Counted from the stretch's first letter, positions 35,104 through 44,378 are shown. The stretch: DNA of 64,000 nt from Siccirubricoccus phaeus (GCF_008360935.1 NZ_SRXO01000003.1:248001-312000), one strand, 5' to 3'. The notes: generated by a model from the letters alone, not told the origin. Numbers and translations are program-made.

Positions 35104-36044
35104 TCACCCCTCCCAGGCCAGGCGCAACGCCGCCGCCGCCTGGCCGAGCGTCACGGCGGAAGCCGGGATCGCCTTGCCCAGGGTGAGGAAGCCGTGGATC
35201 TGGTCGGAGACGTGCAGGTGGCTGACCGGCACGCCCTCGGCCTCGAGCCGCCGGGCATAGGCGATGCCTTCGTCGCTCAGCGGGTCGTGGCCGGCGGTCA
35301 TCACGAAGGCCGGCGGCAGGCCAGAAAGGCTGCCCGCCCGCGCGGGCGAGGCGCGCCAATCGGCCCGCGCCGCCGGGTCCGGCACATAATGGCCGATGAA
35401 CCAGCGCATCGAGGCGGCGTTCAGCACATAGCCCTCGATGAAGCGGCCATAGGCCGGCGATTCCGCCGCGAGGTCGGTGACCGGGTAGAACAGCATCTGG
35501 AACATCGGCATCGGCGCCTGGCCGTCGCGCGCCATCAGGCACAGCGCGGCGGCGAGGTTGCCGCCCGCGCTGTCGCCGCCCACCGCGATGCGCGCCGCGT
35601 CGATGCCGAGCGCCCCTGCCTGCCCGGCCACGAAGCGCAACGCGGCGGCGGCGTCCTCGGCCGCCGCCGGGAAGGGGTGTTCGGGGGCCAGGCGATAATC
35701 CACCGCGACCACCACCGCGGCCAGCCGGTTCGCCAGTTCGCGGCAGAGCTGGTCATGGCTGTCGAGGTCGCCGACCACCCAGCCGCCGCCATGCAGGAAC
35801 AGCAGGCAGGGCTGCGGCCCGGTGCCGGCGCCGAGCCCGCGATAAAACCGCAGCGGCACCGCCCCGCCGGGGCCGGGGCAGGACAGGTCGCGGCATTCGG
35901 CGACCGCCGGCGGCTCGGGCTGCAGCGCCTGCCGCGCGGCGGCATAGGCCACGCGCGCCTCGGCGGGCGTCATCGCCTCGAAGGGCGGCCGGAGTCGCGG
36001 ATCAGGTCGAGCACCCGGCGGGCGCTGGGATGCAGGCTGGTCAT
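35104..36044 (-). pseudogene. Alpha/beta hydrolase, hormone-sensitive-lipase type, frameshifted near the N-terminus
   Basis: The catalytic body (289 codons from 35973) is intact: oxyanion motif HGGGW in FLHGGGWVVGDLDSHD, nucleophile serine in GGDSAGGNLAAAL, acid in HDPLSDEG and histidine in QIHGFLTL. The cap start MTSLHPSARRVLDLIRDSGR (ATG 36044) is in another frame. One missing base in the run at 35983-35985 would restore R-P-F-E-A-M, the normal family sequence. Translation could restart at the ATG at 35973, but the product would lack the N-terminal cap. A sequencing error in the homopolymer is possible. It would hydrolyse small esters, such as a Baeyer-Villiger product. Confidence 0.65.
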
Positions 36045-36088
36045 GCGGGCGCTCCCTTGGCGGATTGATGCGATGCCGCCGCCTGGAT

Positions 36089-37240
36089 TCAGCCGGCCTG
36101 CCCCAGCGTGCCGGCGGCGCGCAGCGCGGCGATCTCGGCCTCGGGCAGCCAGCCGGCCAGCGCCGCCTCGGCCCCGGCGGGATCGGCGGGCTGCGGCGGC
36201 AGGCTCAGCTCCGGCACGGTGCGGCTGAAGCGCGGCGCCGGGGCGGGCTGCGCCACGCCGTCGAACTCGACGAAGGTGCGCCGCGCGGCCATGTGCTTGT
36301 GGCGCAGCGCCTCGGCCGGGGTCAGCACCGGGGCGAAGCAGGAATCGGTGCCTTCCAGCAGCTCGCACCAGGCATCGCGCGGGCGCTGGCGGAAGATCTC
36401 GGCCAGGCGGCGCTTCGCCTCGGGCCAGCGGGCGCGGTCCGACTGCTTGGGGAAATCGGCCGGGTCGATGCCGATCCGGCGCAGCAATTCCTGGAAGAAG
36501 CGGCCTTCGATCGGCGCAACCGAGACATAGCGCCCATCGGCGCATTCGTAGCAGTCGTAATAGGGGGCGCCGCCGTCGATCACGCCCTCGCCGCGGCCCT
36601 CGGGCAGCAGGCCGGCGCCGAACAGACCGAACATGCCGGTCATCAGATGCGCCACGCCGTCCACGATCGCCGCGTCCACCACCTGGCCGCGGCCCGAGCC
36701 GCGCGCCTCGAGCACCGCGCAGACGAGGCCGAAGGCGAGGTAGAGCGCGCCGCCGCCATAATCGCCGACGAGGTTGAGCGGCGCCGTCGGCGGCTGGCCC
36801 TGGCGGCCGATATGGTGCAGCGCCCCCGTCAGCGCGATGTAGTTGAGATCGTGCCCCGCCGCCGGGGCGAGCGGCCCGTCCTGCCCCCAGCCGGTCATGC
36901 GCCCATAGGCGAGGCGCGGATTGCGCGCGAGGCAGTCGTCGGGGCCGAGGCCGAGGCGTTCGGCGACGCCGGGGCGGAAGCCCTCGATCAGCGCATCCGC
37001 CCCGTCCACCAGCCGCAGCGCCAGTTCGCGCGCGGCGGGCTGCTTGAGGTCGAGGGCGAGGGTGCGGCGCCCGCGCAGGGTGAGGTTGTATTTCAGCGGC
37101 CGGCTCATGCCGAGCTCGGGCGGGTCCGGCCGGTCGATGCGAAGCACCGTCGCGCCCATGTCGGCGAGCAGCATCGCCGCCATCGGCCCCGGGCCGATGC
37201 CCGCGAGTTCCACCACCTTCAAACCGGCCAACGGCCCCAT
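36089..37240 (-). CDS. Family III CoA-transferase, alpha-methylacyl-CoA racemase-like
   Basis: 383 residues starting MGPLAGLKVVELAGIGPGPM, with DMGATVLRIDRPDPPELGMS, catalytic-site pair in GRMTGWGQDGP and AAGHDLNYIALTGAL (D131). This arrangement is that of alpha-methylacyl-CoA racemase, which inverts the 2-methyl centre of branched acyl-CoAs so that dehydrogenases can use them. A true CoA-transferase is the alternative. It diverges from the acyl-CoA dehydrogenase gene at 37455 and shares its double operator region. Confidence 0.85.
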   Translation of the reverse strand: MGPLAGLKVVELAGIGPGPMAAMLLADMGATVLRIDRPDPPELGMSRPLKYNLTLRGRRTLALDLKQPAARELALRLVDGADALIEGFRPGVAERLGLGPDDCLARNPRLAYGRMTGWGQDGPLAPAAGHDLNYIALTGALHHIGRQGQPPTAPLNLVGDYGGGALYLAFGLVCAVLEARGSGRGQVVDAAIVDGVAHLMTGMFGLFGAGLLPEGRGEGVIDGGAPYYDCYECADGRYVSVAPIEGRFFQELLRRIGIDPADFPKQSDRARWPEAKRRLAEIFRQRPRDAWCELLEGTDSCFAPVLTPAEALRHKHMAARRTFVEFDGVAQPAPAPRFSRTVPELSLPPQPADPAGAEAALAGWLPEAEIAALRAAGTLGQAG

Positions 37241-37290
37241 CTGTTTCCTCCTGCGTTTGTCGCAACGCCCGCCGGCCGGCAGCCGGCTTT

Positions 37291-37305
37291 CCGAACGCCG
37301 TTCGG
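37291..37305. promoter_or_regulatory. Palindromic operator candidate 1 (CCGAACGCCGTTCGG)
   Basis: A perfect 15-base palindrome around a central C in the divergent gap between the racemase-like gene (start 37240) and the acyl-CoA dehydrogenase gene (start 37455). A near-copy lies 69 bases away. The form, CCGAACG-N-CGTTCGG, is of the kind bound by TetR-type repressors, but no TetR gene is in the window. Confidence 0.55.
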
Positions 37306-37347
37306 GACCACCCGACACGGCGGCGGGCGCGCCGTCAAGCCGCCGTG

Positions 37348-37374
37348 TTGACAGCCTGCCCGAACGACGTTCAG
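37348..37374 (+). promoter_or_regulatory. Promoter -35 candidate with overlapping operator 2
   Basis: A consensus -35 box TTGACA (37348-37353) is followed by the second palindrome CCGAACGACGTTCAG (37360-37374), which differs from operator 1 at its centre and one arm base. A repressor bound here would cover the -35/-10 spacer. The -10 box is poor, so the start point is uncertain. It lies 81-107 bases before the acyl-CoA dehydrogenase GTG. Confidence 0.5.
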
Positions 37375-37454
37375 CATGTCGAACAAGGCGCCGGTCCAAG
37401 GCGCACCCGAGCGGGACGATTCCGCGTCCGGGAACGATCGAGGAGGAAACGGGC

Positions 37455-38606
37455 GTGTCCTTTGCCCTGACCGAGGAGCAGATCCAGGTCCGCGACCTGG
37501 TGCGCCGGGTGGCGCGCGAGAAGGTGGCGCCGCGCGCCGCCGAGATCGACGCCAGCGGCGAATACCCGCAGGACATGTTCGAGCTGCTGCGCGAACTCGG
37601 CCTGTTCACCCTGCCCTTCCCGGCCGAATATGGCGGCTCGGGCAGCACCCTGGCCGGCTGCCTCGCGGTCGAGGAGCTGGGCCGAGTCTGCTACAATACC
37701 GGTTACCTGCTGGTGGTGCAGTGGGTGCCGCTCGGCACCATCCTCGCCGGCGGCACGCCCGAGCAGAAGGCGCGGCTGCTGCCCGGCCTCGCCTCGGGCC
37801 AGCTGCGCGCCGCCTTCTCGCTGACCGAGCCGCAATCGGGCTCTGACGTCGCCGGCATCCGCACCCGCGCGCGGCCCGATGGGGACGGGTTCGTGCTCAA
37901 TGGCGGCAAGATCTGGTGCACCAACGCCGCGGTGTCGGATTTCGTGCTGGTCGGCGCGCGGCTCGAACGCGGCGACGGCCCGGGCGAGGTGAACTTCTTC
38001 ATCGTCGAGCGCGACCGCCCCGGCTTCCGCGTCGGCCGCAAGGAGGAGAAGATGGGCGCCCGCGGCGTCCCCTCCTCGGCGCTGTTCTTCGACGATGTGC
38101 GGCTGCCGAAGGAGAACCTGCTCGGCGGCGGGGCGGGCGGCTTCCGCTCGGTGATGGAGGCGCTGAACAAGTCGCGCCCGATCGTCGCCGCGCGCGCCGT
38201 CGGCCTGGCGCAGGGGGCGATGGACCACGCGATCGAGTTCGCCCGCGGCCGCCGCGCCTTCGGCGAGACGGTGGCGAACTACCAGGGCATCCGCTGGATG
38301 ATCGCCGACATGGCGATCCAGATCGAGGCGGCGCGGCAGCTGACCTACGCCGCCGCGGCGGCGGTGGATGCCGGCACCACCGGCGCCGCGATGGCGAGCC
38401 TCGCCGCCTCGGCCAAGTGCTTCGCCAGCGACATGGCGATGAAGGTGGCGACCGACGCGGTGCAGATCTTCGGCGCCTCCGGCATCTCGAACGAGTTCCC
38501 GATCAACCGCTACTTCCGCGACGCGAAGGTGGTGCAGATCATCGAGGGAACAAACCAGATCCAGCGCAACATCGTGGCGCGCAACCTGATCGGCAAGGCG
38601 GAGTGA
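37455..38606 (+). CDS. Acyl-CoA dehydrogenase
   Basis: 383-residue FAD enzyme. It has the family blocks AFSLTEPQSGSDVAGIRTRA, FVLNGGKIWCTNAAVSDFVL and ARGRRAFGETVANYQGIRWM, and a C-terminal RDAKVVQIIEGTNQIQRNI with the expected glutamate. The GTG at 37455 follows AGGAGGAAAC; the frame is open for 178 codons upstream without homology. It is the first gene of the plus-strand operon that runs to 47922. Confidence 0.93.
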   Translation: MSFALTEEQIQVRDLVRRVAREKVAPRAAEIDASGEYPQDMFELLRELGLFTLPFPAEYGGSGSTLAGCLAVEELGRVCYNTGYLLVVQWVPLGTILAGGTPEQKARLLPGLASGQLRAAFSLTEPQSGSDVAGIRTRARPDGDGFVLNGGKIWCTNAAVSDFVLVGARLERGDGPGEVNFFIVERDRPGFRVGRKEEKMGARGVPSSALFFDDVRLPKENLLGGGAGGFRSVMEALNKSRPIVAARAVGLAQGAMDHAIEFARGRRAFGETVANYQGIRWMIADMAIQIEAARQLTYAAAAAVDAGTTGAAMASLAASAKCFASDMAMKVATDAVQIFGASGISNEFPINRYFRDAKVVQIIEGTNQIQRNIVARNLIGKAE

Positions 38607-38611
38607 CGGGC

Positions 38612-39109
38612 ATGGCGAAGGAAACGGGCGGGCTGCCCTATGTGGGTCTGGGCCTTTATTTCGAGGACCTGACCATGGGGCGGGCCTTCCGCACCATCGG
38701 CCGCACGGTGACCGAGGCGGACATCGTCAACTTCATCAATACGACCGGCATGGCCGAGGTGCTGTTCATGAACCTCGACTTCCTCGAGAAGGAGAGCGAC
38801 ATCAGGGGCCGCGTCGCCCCCGGCGCGCTCGGCTACACCTTCGCCGAGGGGCTGCTGGTGCAGGCGACCATGCAGCACACCGGCTTCGCCTTCCTCGGCA
38901 TGGAGCTGAAGATCGAGAACCCGCTTTTCGCCGGCGACACCATCCATGCCGAGGTCGAGGTGATCGAGGCGCGGCTGTCGCAGAGCCGGCCCGGCCGCGG
39001 CCTGGTCCGCACCCGCAACCGCGTCGTCAAGCAGGACGGCACGGTGGTGCTGACCTATACGCCGCTGCGGATGGTCAAGTGCCGAAGCGCCGGCGGGCCC
39101 GAGGCGTGA
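38612..39109 (+). CDS. MaoC family hotdog dehydratase
   Basis: 165-residue single-hotdog (R)-specific enoyl-CoA hydratase-like protein. Motifs include FEDLTMGRAFRTIGRTVTEA, ESDIRGRVAPGALGYTFAEG and NPLFAGDTIHAEVEVIEARL. Such enzymes hydrate branched enoyl-CoAs, for example in mesaconate or methylsuccinate pathways. The ATG at 38612 lies after a purine-rich site; a GTG at 38603 overlapping the dehydrogenase stop is the alternative. It ends in a GTGA overlap with the CoA-transferase gene. Confidence 0.88.
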   Translation: MAKETGGLPYVGLGLYFEDLTMGRAFRTIGRTVTEADIVNFINTTGMAEVLFMNLDFLEKESDIRGRVAPGALGYTFAEGLLVQATMQHTGFAFLGMELKIENPLFAGDTIHAEVEVIEARLSQSRPGRGLVRTRNRVVKQDGTVVLTYTPLRMVKCRSAGGPEA

Positions 39110-40296
39110 GCCAGGCCGGCGGCGGGCCGCTCGCTGGGGTCAGGGTGATCGACCTGACCAGCGCGGTGCTCGGCCCGGTGGCGACGCAGATTCTCGGCGA
39201 CATGGGCGCCGACGTCATCAAGGTGGAGCCGCCGCAGGGCGACACCATGCGCCAGGTCGGCCCGACGCGCGGGCCCGACATGGCGGTGATGTTCCTCAAC
39301 ATCAACCGCAACAAGCGCTCGGTGGTGCTCGACCTGAAGCAGCCGGCGGCGCGCGCCGCGCTGCTGCGGCTGATCGAGGGCGCGGACGTGCTGGTGCACA
39401 ACATGCGCCTCGGCGCCGCCGAGCGGCTGGGGCTGTCATACGCCGCGCTGGCGACGCGCAACCCGCGCCTGATCCATGCCAGCGCCACCGGCTTCCGCAA
39501 GGATGGCCGCCACCGCGACCGCCCGGCCTTCGACGACGTGATCCAGGGCATGAGCGGCCTTGCCGCGCTGAACGCCATGCGCGACGACGGCGAGCCGCGC
39601 TACGTGCCGAGCGCCATCGCCGACAAGTTCTGCGGCCATGTCCTCGCCTCCGCCGTCGCCATGGCGCTGTACCGGCGCGAGCGCACCGGGCGCGGGCAGG
39701 AGGTGCATGTGCCGATGCTCGAAACCATGCTCTCCTTCAACCTCGGCGAGCATCTGTGGGGCGGGGTACTCGACGATCCCTCGCTGGGGCTCGGCTATGG
39801 GCGCATGTTCACGCCCTATCGCCGGCCCTTCCCGACCAGCGACGGGCATCTGTGCCTGATGGCCAATTCCGACGACCAGTGGCAGCGGCTGCTGGGCGCG
39901 CTCGGCCGGCCCGACCTCGCCGAGGATCCGCGCTTCGCCCGCCTCGCGCAGCGCGCGGTCAACATCGGCGCGCTCTATGCCATCGTCGAGGAGGTGATGC
40001 GAACGCGCAGCACCGCCGAATGGCAGGCGCGGCTCGATGCCGCGGACGTGCCGAACGGGCCGGTGCTCGGCCTCGCCGACATGCTGGAGGACGACTACCT
40101 GGCCGAGACCGGCTTCTTCCAGCGCGTCGAGCATCCCTCGGAAGGGCGGATGCTGGTCACCGCGGTGCCGGTCGAGTTCTCCGAGGCGCCGGGCGCGGTG
40201 CGGCGCCTGCCGCCGCGCCTGGGCGAGCACACCGCCGAGGTGCTGCGCGAGGCCGGGCTGGCGGAGGCCGAGATCGCGGAACTCGCCGGCGGCTGA
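39106..40296 (+). CDS. Family III CoA-transferase (CaiB/BaiF)
   Basis: 396 residues, with PLAGVRVIDLTSAVLGPVAT, GADVIKVEPPQGDTMRQVG and catalytic D143 in RDRPAFDDVIQGMSGLA. The GTG at 39106 overlaps the MaoC stop. With the dehydrogenase and MaoC genes it forms an activation, desaturation and hydration unit, and four binding-protein genes follow 68 bases later. It is most like the 47888 and 51052 proteins. Confidence 0.92.
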   Translation: MSQAGGGPLAGVRVIDLTSAVLGPVATQILGDMGADVIKVEPPQGDTMRQVGPTRGPDMAVMFLNINRNKRSVVLDLKQPAARAALLRLIEGADVLVHNMRLGAAERLGLSYAALATRNPRLIHASATGFRKDGRHRDRPAFDDVIQGMSGLAALNAMRDDGEPRYVPSAIADKFCGHVLASAVAMALYRRERTGRGQEVHVPMLETMLSFNLGEHLWGGVLDDPSLGLGYGRMFTPYRRPFPTSDGHLCLMANSDDQWQRLLGALGRPDLAEDPRFARLAQRAVNIGALYAIVEEVMRTRSTAEWQARLDAADVPNGPVLGLADMLEDDYLAETGFFQRVEHPSEGRMLVTAVPVEFSEAPGAVRRLPPRLGEHTAEVLREAGLAEAEIAELAGG

Positions 40297-40364
40297 GCCG
40301 CCGCCGGCCTATGAAGCGCCCGCCGCCGCGGCGGAACGGGCGCGGCAACAGGGAGGAGGATCGC

Positions 40365-41342
40365 ATGCGGCGACGCGGTTTGATGGCCGGCGGGCTCGCC
40401 CTTGCCGGGATGGCCGGCGCGGCGCGGGCGCAGGACCGCTTCCCCGACCGTCCGCTGCGGCTGGTGGTGGGCTTCGCGCCCGGCGGGCCGACCGACATCG
40501 TCGGCCGCCGCTTCGCCGAGCGGCTCGGCGCGGTGCTCGGCCAGCCGGTGGTGGTGGAGAACCGCTCCGGCGCCAGCGGGTCGGTCGCCGCGATCGAGGT
40601 CGCACGCGCGCGCCCCGATGGCTACACGCTGCTGCTCACCACGCCCTCGGCCCATGCGATATTCCCGCAGATCGCGGTGCGGCCGGGCTATGACGCGCTG
40701 GCCGATTCCAGCCCCATTGGCCTCGTCGCCATCGCCCCGGTGGTGTTCGCCGCGCATCCCTCCTTCCCGGCGCGCGACCTGCCCGGGATGATGGATCTGG
40801 TGCGCGCCCGGCCCGGCGCCTTCAGCTTCGGCTCGGGCGGCGCCGGCACCATCACGCATTTCGGCATGGAGCTGTTCATGCGCCAAGCCGGCGGGCTGCG
40901 GCTCGAGCATGTGCCCTATCGCGGCGCCGGGCCGGCGGTGCAGGATTGCGTCGCGGGCCACATCCCCCTGGTGGTGGACACCTTCGCGCCGATGATTGAG
41001 CACCATCGGGCGGGGCGGCTGCGCGTCCTCGCCGTGCTCGCCGAGCAGCGCTCCGCCGTCGCGCCCGACGTGCCCACCGCGGTCGAGCACGGCGTCGCGG
41101 GCGCCGTCGCCAACACGTACAACGCGCTGCTCGGCCCGGCGGGCATGGCCGAGGCGAGCGTCACGGCGCTCAGCCACGCCACCCGGCAGGCGACCGAGAA
41201 CGACGAATTCCGTGCCTTCCTGCGCGCCATCTCCGCCGAGCCGGTGAGCGGCATGACGCCGGAGCGCACCGCCGCCTACATCCGCGGCGAATACGCCAAA
41301 TGGACCCCGATCATCCAGGCGTCCGGATTGAGGATCGAATGA
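40365..41342 (+). CDS. Bug/TctC substrate-binding protein, first of four in tandem
   Basis: 325 residues, with an arginine-rich signal MRRRGLMAGGLALAGMAGAA after GGGAGGAGGA. The mature blocks are LRLVVGFAPGGPTDIVGRRF, VEHGVAGAVANTYNALLGPA and the C-terminus WTPIIQASGLRIE. The PYRGAGPAVQDCVAGHIPLV segment and the LRIE end are shared with the next three proteins. Its stop overlaps the next start (ATGA). Confidence 0.92.
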   Translation: MRRRGLMAGGLALAGMAGAARAQDRFPDRPLRLVVGFAPGGPTDIVGRRFAERLGAVLGQPVVVENRSGASGSVAAIEVARARPDGYTLLLTTPSAHAIFPQIAVRPGYDALADSSPIGLVAIAPVVFAAHPSFPARDLPGMMDLVRARPGAFSFGSGGAGTITHFGMELFMRQAGGLRLEHVPYRGAGPAVQDCVAGHIPLVVDTFAPMIEHHRAGRLRVLAVLAEQRSAVAPDVPTAVEHGVAGAVANTYNALLGPAGMAEASVTALSHATRQATENDEFRAFLRAISAEPVSGMTPERTAAYIRGEYAKWTPIIQASGLRIE

Positions 41343-42358
41343 TGACCGGTACGACGGGACCGCGTCGCCCGCTCGCCCGGCGCCGGCTGCTTGGCGGCGG
41401 CGCCACCGCGATTGCCGCCGGCGCCCTGCCGCTGGCCAAGGGGCGGGCCGCCGGCTTCCCCGAACGGCCGGTCCGCCTGCTGGTCGGCTTCACGCCGGGC
41501 GGCCAGACCGACATCTTCGCCCGCGGCCTGGCCGAGCGCCTGGGCGCGGAACTCGGCCAGCCGGTGGTGATCGAGAACCGCCCCGGCGCCGGCAGCTCGG
41601 TGGCGGTGAGCGAGGTGGCGCGGGCGCACCCCGACGGTTACACGCTGATGTTCATCAACCCCTCGGGCTTCGCCATCCATCCGCAGGTGGCGGCGCGGCC
41701 GAGCTACGACCCGCTCAAGGACTTGGCACCCGTCGCCCTGGTCGCCAACACGCCGGTCACGGTCGTCGCCGGCCCCGGCTTCGCCGGCGGCGACGTGGCC
41801 GGGCTGATCGCGCAGGCGCGGGCCAATCCCGGCGGCCTGACCTACGGCTCGGCGGGCGCGGGGACGGTGACGCAGCTCGGCATGGAGCTGTTCCTGCAGA
41901 AGGCGGGCGGGCTGCAGATCGTGCATGTGCCCTATCGCGGCGCGGCGCTGGTCGCGCAGGACCTCCTCGCCGGACGCATCCCGCTGATGGTGGATGCCTT
42001 CGCCACCATGGTCGAACAGCATCGCAGCGGCACCGTGCGGATGCTATGCGTGCTGGCGCGGGAACGCGCCGCGGCGGCGCCCGATGTGCCGACGGCGATC
42101 GAGAGCGGCGTGCCCGACGCCATCGCCGATGTCTACAACGCCGTCGTCGCCCCGGCGGCCACCCCCGCCCCAGGGATCGAGACCTTGAACGCCGCGATCC
42201 GCCGCATCACCGCCTCGGACTCCTATCGCGCCTTCCTCGCCAATTACGGCGCGGCGGCGGGCGGGCCGATGACGGCGGCCGAGCTGACGACCTACCTGCA
42301 CAATGATTTCCGCCGCTGGACCCCGGTGATCCGCGCCACCGGGCTGAGGATCGAATGA
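41339..42358 (+). CDS. Bug/TctC substrate-binding protein, second of four in tandem
   Basis: 339 residues, slightly longer because of a long Tat-like leader with RRRLLGGGATAIAAG and cleavage near AKGRAAG. The pocket blocks LLVGFTPGGQTDIFARGLAE (Q in place of the usual P) and PYRGAALVAQDLLAGRIPLM set it apart from its neighbours. The C-terminus is VIRATGLRIE. The ATG at 41339 gives a four-base overlap with the previous stop; a second ATG follows immediately. Confidence 0.9.
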   Translation: MMTGTTGPRRPLARRRLLGGGATAIAAGALPLAKGRAAGFPERPVRLLVGFTPGGQTDIFARGLAERLGAELGQPVVIENRPGAGSSVAVSEVARAHPDGYTLMFINPSGFAIHPQVAARPSYDPLKDLAPVALVANTPVTVVAGPGFAGGDVAGLIAQARANPGGLTYGSAGAGTVTQLGMELFLQKAGGLQIVHVPYRGAALVAQDLLAGRIPLMVDAFATMVEQHRSGTVRMLCVLARERAAAAPDVPTAIESGVPDAIADVYNAVVAPAATPAPGIETLNAAIRRITASDSYRAFLANYGAAAGGPMTAAELTTYLHNDFRRWTPVIRATGLRIE

Positions 42359-43365
42359 TGGCGGGCACGGCGTCGGGCGCCGGGGCGGGGCGGCGCGGCG
42401 TGCTGCGCCTCGCGGCGCTGGCGGCCGGCGCCGTGCCCTTCGGGGGCGCGCGGGCCGCCGCCTTCCCCGAGCGGCCGATCCGCGTGGTGGTGGGCTATGC
42501 CGCCGGCGGGCCGACCGACCTCTATGCACGGCGGCTCGCCGAGGGGCTCGGCGCCGCGCTCGGCCAGCCGGTGGTGGTGGAGAACCGCCCCGGCGCCAGC
42601 GGCACCGTCGCCGGGGCCGATGTGGCGCGGGCGCGGCCCGACGGCTACACGCTGCTGGTCACCGCCTCCTCGGCCCATGCGGTCTATCCGCAGCTGGTGG
42701 CGCGGCCGCCCTATGACCCGGTGGCGGATTTCACCGGCATCGGCGTCATCACCGTCTCCCCCACGGTGATCGCCGTGCACCGCGCCGTGCCGGCGGACAG
42801 CCTGGTGGCGCTGCTGACGATGGTGCGCGCAGCGCCGGGCCGCTTCGCCTATGGCACCGGCGGGGCGGGCAGCGTCATGCAACTCGGCATGGAGCTGCTG
42901 CTGCGCGAGGCGGGCGGGCTGCGGATGGAACACATCCCCTATCGCGGCGCCGGCCCGGCGGTTCAGGACTGCATCGCCGGCCATGTGCCGGTGGTGGTGG
43001 ACACCTTCGCGCCCATGCTCGCCCATCATCGCGACGGGCGGCTGCGGATCCGGTGCGTGATGTCCGAAGGGCGCTCGGCGATGGCGCCGGAAGTGCCGAC
43101 CGCCATCGAGGCCGGCGTGCCCGGCGCGGTCGCCAACACCTATGCCGCCTTCCTCGCCCCCGCCGGCACGCCGGCGGATGTGCTGGCGCGCCTCAACGGC
43201 GCGATGCGCGCGGTGACGCAGACCGAGGAATTCCGCGCCTTCCTGCGCGGCCTCTCGGCGGAGCCGGTGCCCGACCCGGCGCCGGAGGCGACCATGGCGT
43301 TCATCCGTTCGGAATACGACAAGTGGACGCCCGTCATCCGCGCGCTCGGCCTGCGGATCGAGTGA
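42355..43365 (+). CDS. Bug/TctC substrate-binding protein, third of four in tandem
   Basis: 336 residues. The signal ends FGGARAA, then FPERPIRVVVGYAAGGPTDL and ARPPYDPVADFTGIGVITVS. The PYRGAGPAVQDCIAGHVPVV segment matches the first copy closely, and the end is VIRALGLRIE. It overlaps the second gene by four bases, whereas 32 bases separate it from the fourth. Confidence 0.92.
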   Translation: MMAGTASGAGAGRRGVLRLAALAAGAVPFGGARAAAFPERPIRVVVGYAAGGPTDLYARRLAEGLGAALGQPVVVENRPGASGTVAGADVARARPDGYTLLVTASSAHAVYPQLVARPPYDPVADFTGIGVITVSPTVIAVHRAVPADSLVALLTMVRAAPGRFAYGTGGAGSVMQLGMELLLREAGGLRMEHIPYRGAGPAVQDCIAGHVPVVVDTFAPMLAHHRDGRLRIRCVMSEGRSAMAPEVPTAIEAGVPGAVANTYAAFLAPAGTPADVLARLNGAMRAVTQTEEFRAFLRGLSAEPVPDPAPEATMAFIRSEYDKWTPVIRALGLRIE

Positions 43366-43397
43366 CGCGGCGCAACAGAGGACCGGGGAGCAAGGTG

Positions 43398-44378
43398 ATG
43401 AACCGCCGCAACGTGCTGGGACTGCCCCTTGCCTTCGCCACGGCCGGGCTGCCCCTGCCAGTGCGGGCGCAGGCGGCCTTTCCCGACCGACCCATGCGCA
43501 TGCTGATCGGCTTCGCCGCCGGGGGGCCGACCGACATCGTCGGCCGCCGCTTCGCCGACCGGCTCGGCGCCGTGCTCGGCCAGCCCGTGGTGGTGGAGAA
43601 CCGCTCCGGCGCGAGCGGCGCGATCGCCTCGGTCGAGGCGGCGCGCGCGCGGCCGGACGGCTACACGCTGATGCTCGCCACCTCCTCGAGCCACGCCATC
43701 TATGCCAGCTTGGCGGTGCGACCCGGCTTCGACCCGGCGACCGACTACGCGCCGCTGGCGCTCATCGGCGTGGTGCCGATGGTGATCGGCGCCCATCCCA
43801 CCTTCGCGGCCGATCTGCCCGAGGCGCTCGGCCGGATCCGCGCCGCCAGCGGGGGGATCGCGATTGCCACCTCCGGCAATGGCGGCATCGCGCATTTCGC
43901 GGCCGAGCTGCTGCTGCGCCAGGCGGGCGGGCTACGCGCCAACTTGGTGCATTTCCGCGGCGGCGGCCCCGCGGTGCAGGATGCCATTGCCGGGCATGTG
44001 CCGGCGGTGGTCGAAACCTTCGCCACCACGCTCGAGCACCACAGCGCCGGACGTCTCCGCATCCTTGCCGCCTTCACCGAACAGCGCTCGGCCGCCGCGC
44101 CCGAGGTGCCGACCGCGATCGAGCAGGGCGTGCCCGGCATGCTCGCCAACACCTACAACGCCCTGCTGGCACCCGCGGGCACGCCCGCGCCGGTGGTCGC
44201 GCGGCTTGCCGAAGCCTCCGCCGAAGCGGCGGCGGAACCCGAATTCCAAGCCTTCCTCCGCAGCGTCTCGGTTGAGCCGGTGCCCGGCAGCACGCCGGCG
44301 CGCACAGCCGACTTCATCCGCAGTGAGCGTGCCAAATGGGAACCCATCATCCGCGCCACCGGGCTGCGGATCGAATAG
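43398..44378 (+). CDS. Bug/TctC substrate-binding protein, fourth of four in tandem
   Basis: 326 residues from an ATG after GGGGAGCAAGG. The signal MNRRNVLGLPLAFATAGLPL ends near PVRAQA. The first strand (MRMLIGFAAGGPTDIVGRRF) is almost that of the first copy. It differs in the domain-2 pocket: HFRGGGPAVQDAIAGHVPAV in place of PYRGAGPAVQDC. The C-terminus is IIRATGLRIE. Confidence 0.92.
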   Translation: MNRRNVLGLPLAFATAGLPLPVRAQAAFPDRPMRMLIGFAAGGPTDIVGRRFADRLGAVLGQPVVVENRSGASGAIASVEAARARPDGYTLMLATSSSHAIYASLAVRPGFDPATDYAPLALIGVVPMVIGAHPTFAADLPEALGRIRAASGGIAIATSGNGGIAHFAAELLLRQAGGLRANLVHFRGGGPAVQDAIAGHVPAVVETFATTLEHHSAGRLRILAAFTEQRSAAAPEVPTAIEQGVPGMLANTYNALLAPAGTPAPVVARLAEASAEAAAEPEFQAFLRSVSVEPVPGSTPARTADFIRSERAKWEPIIRATGLRIE

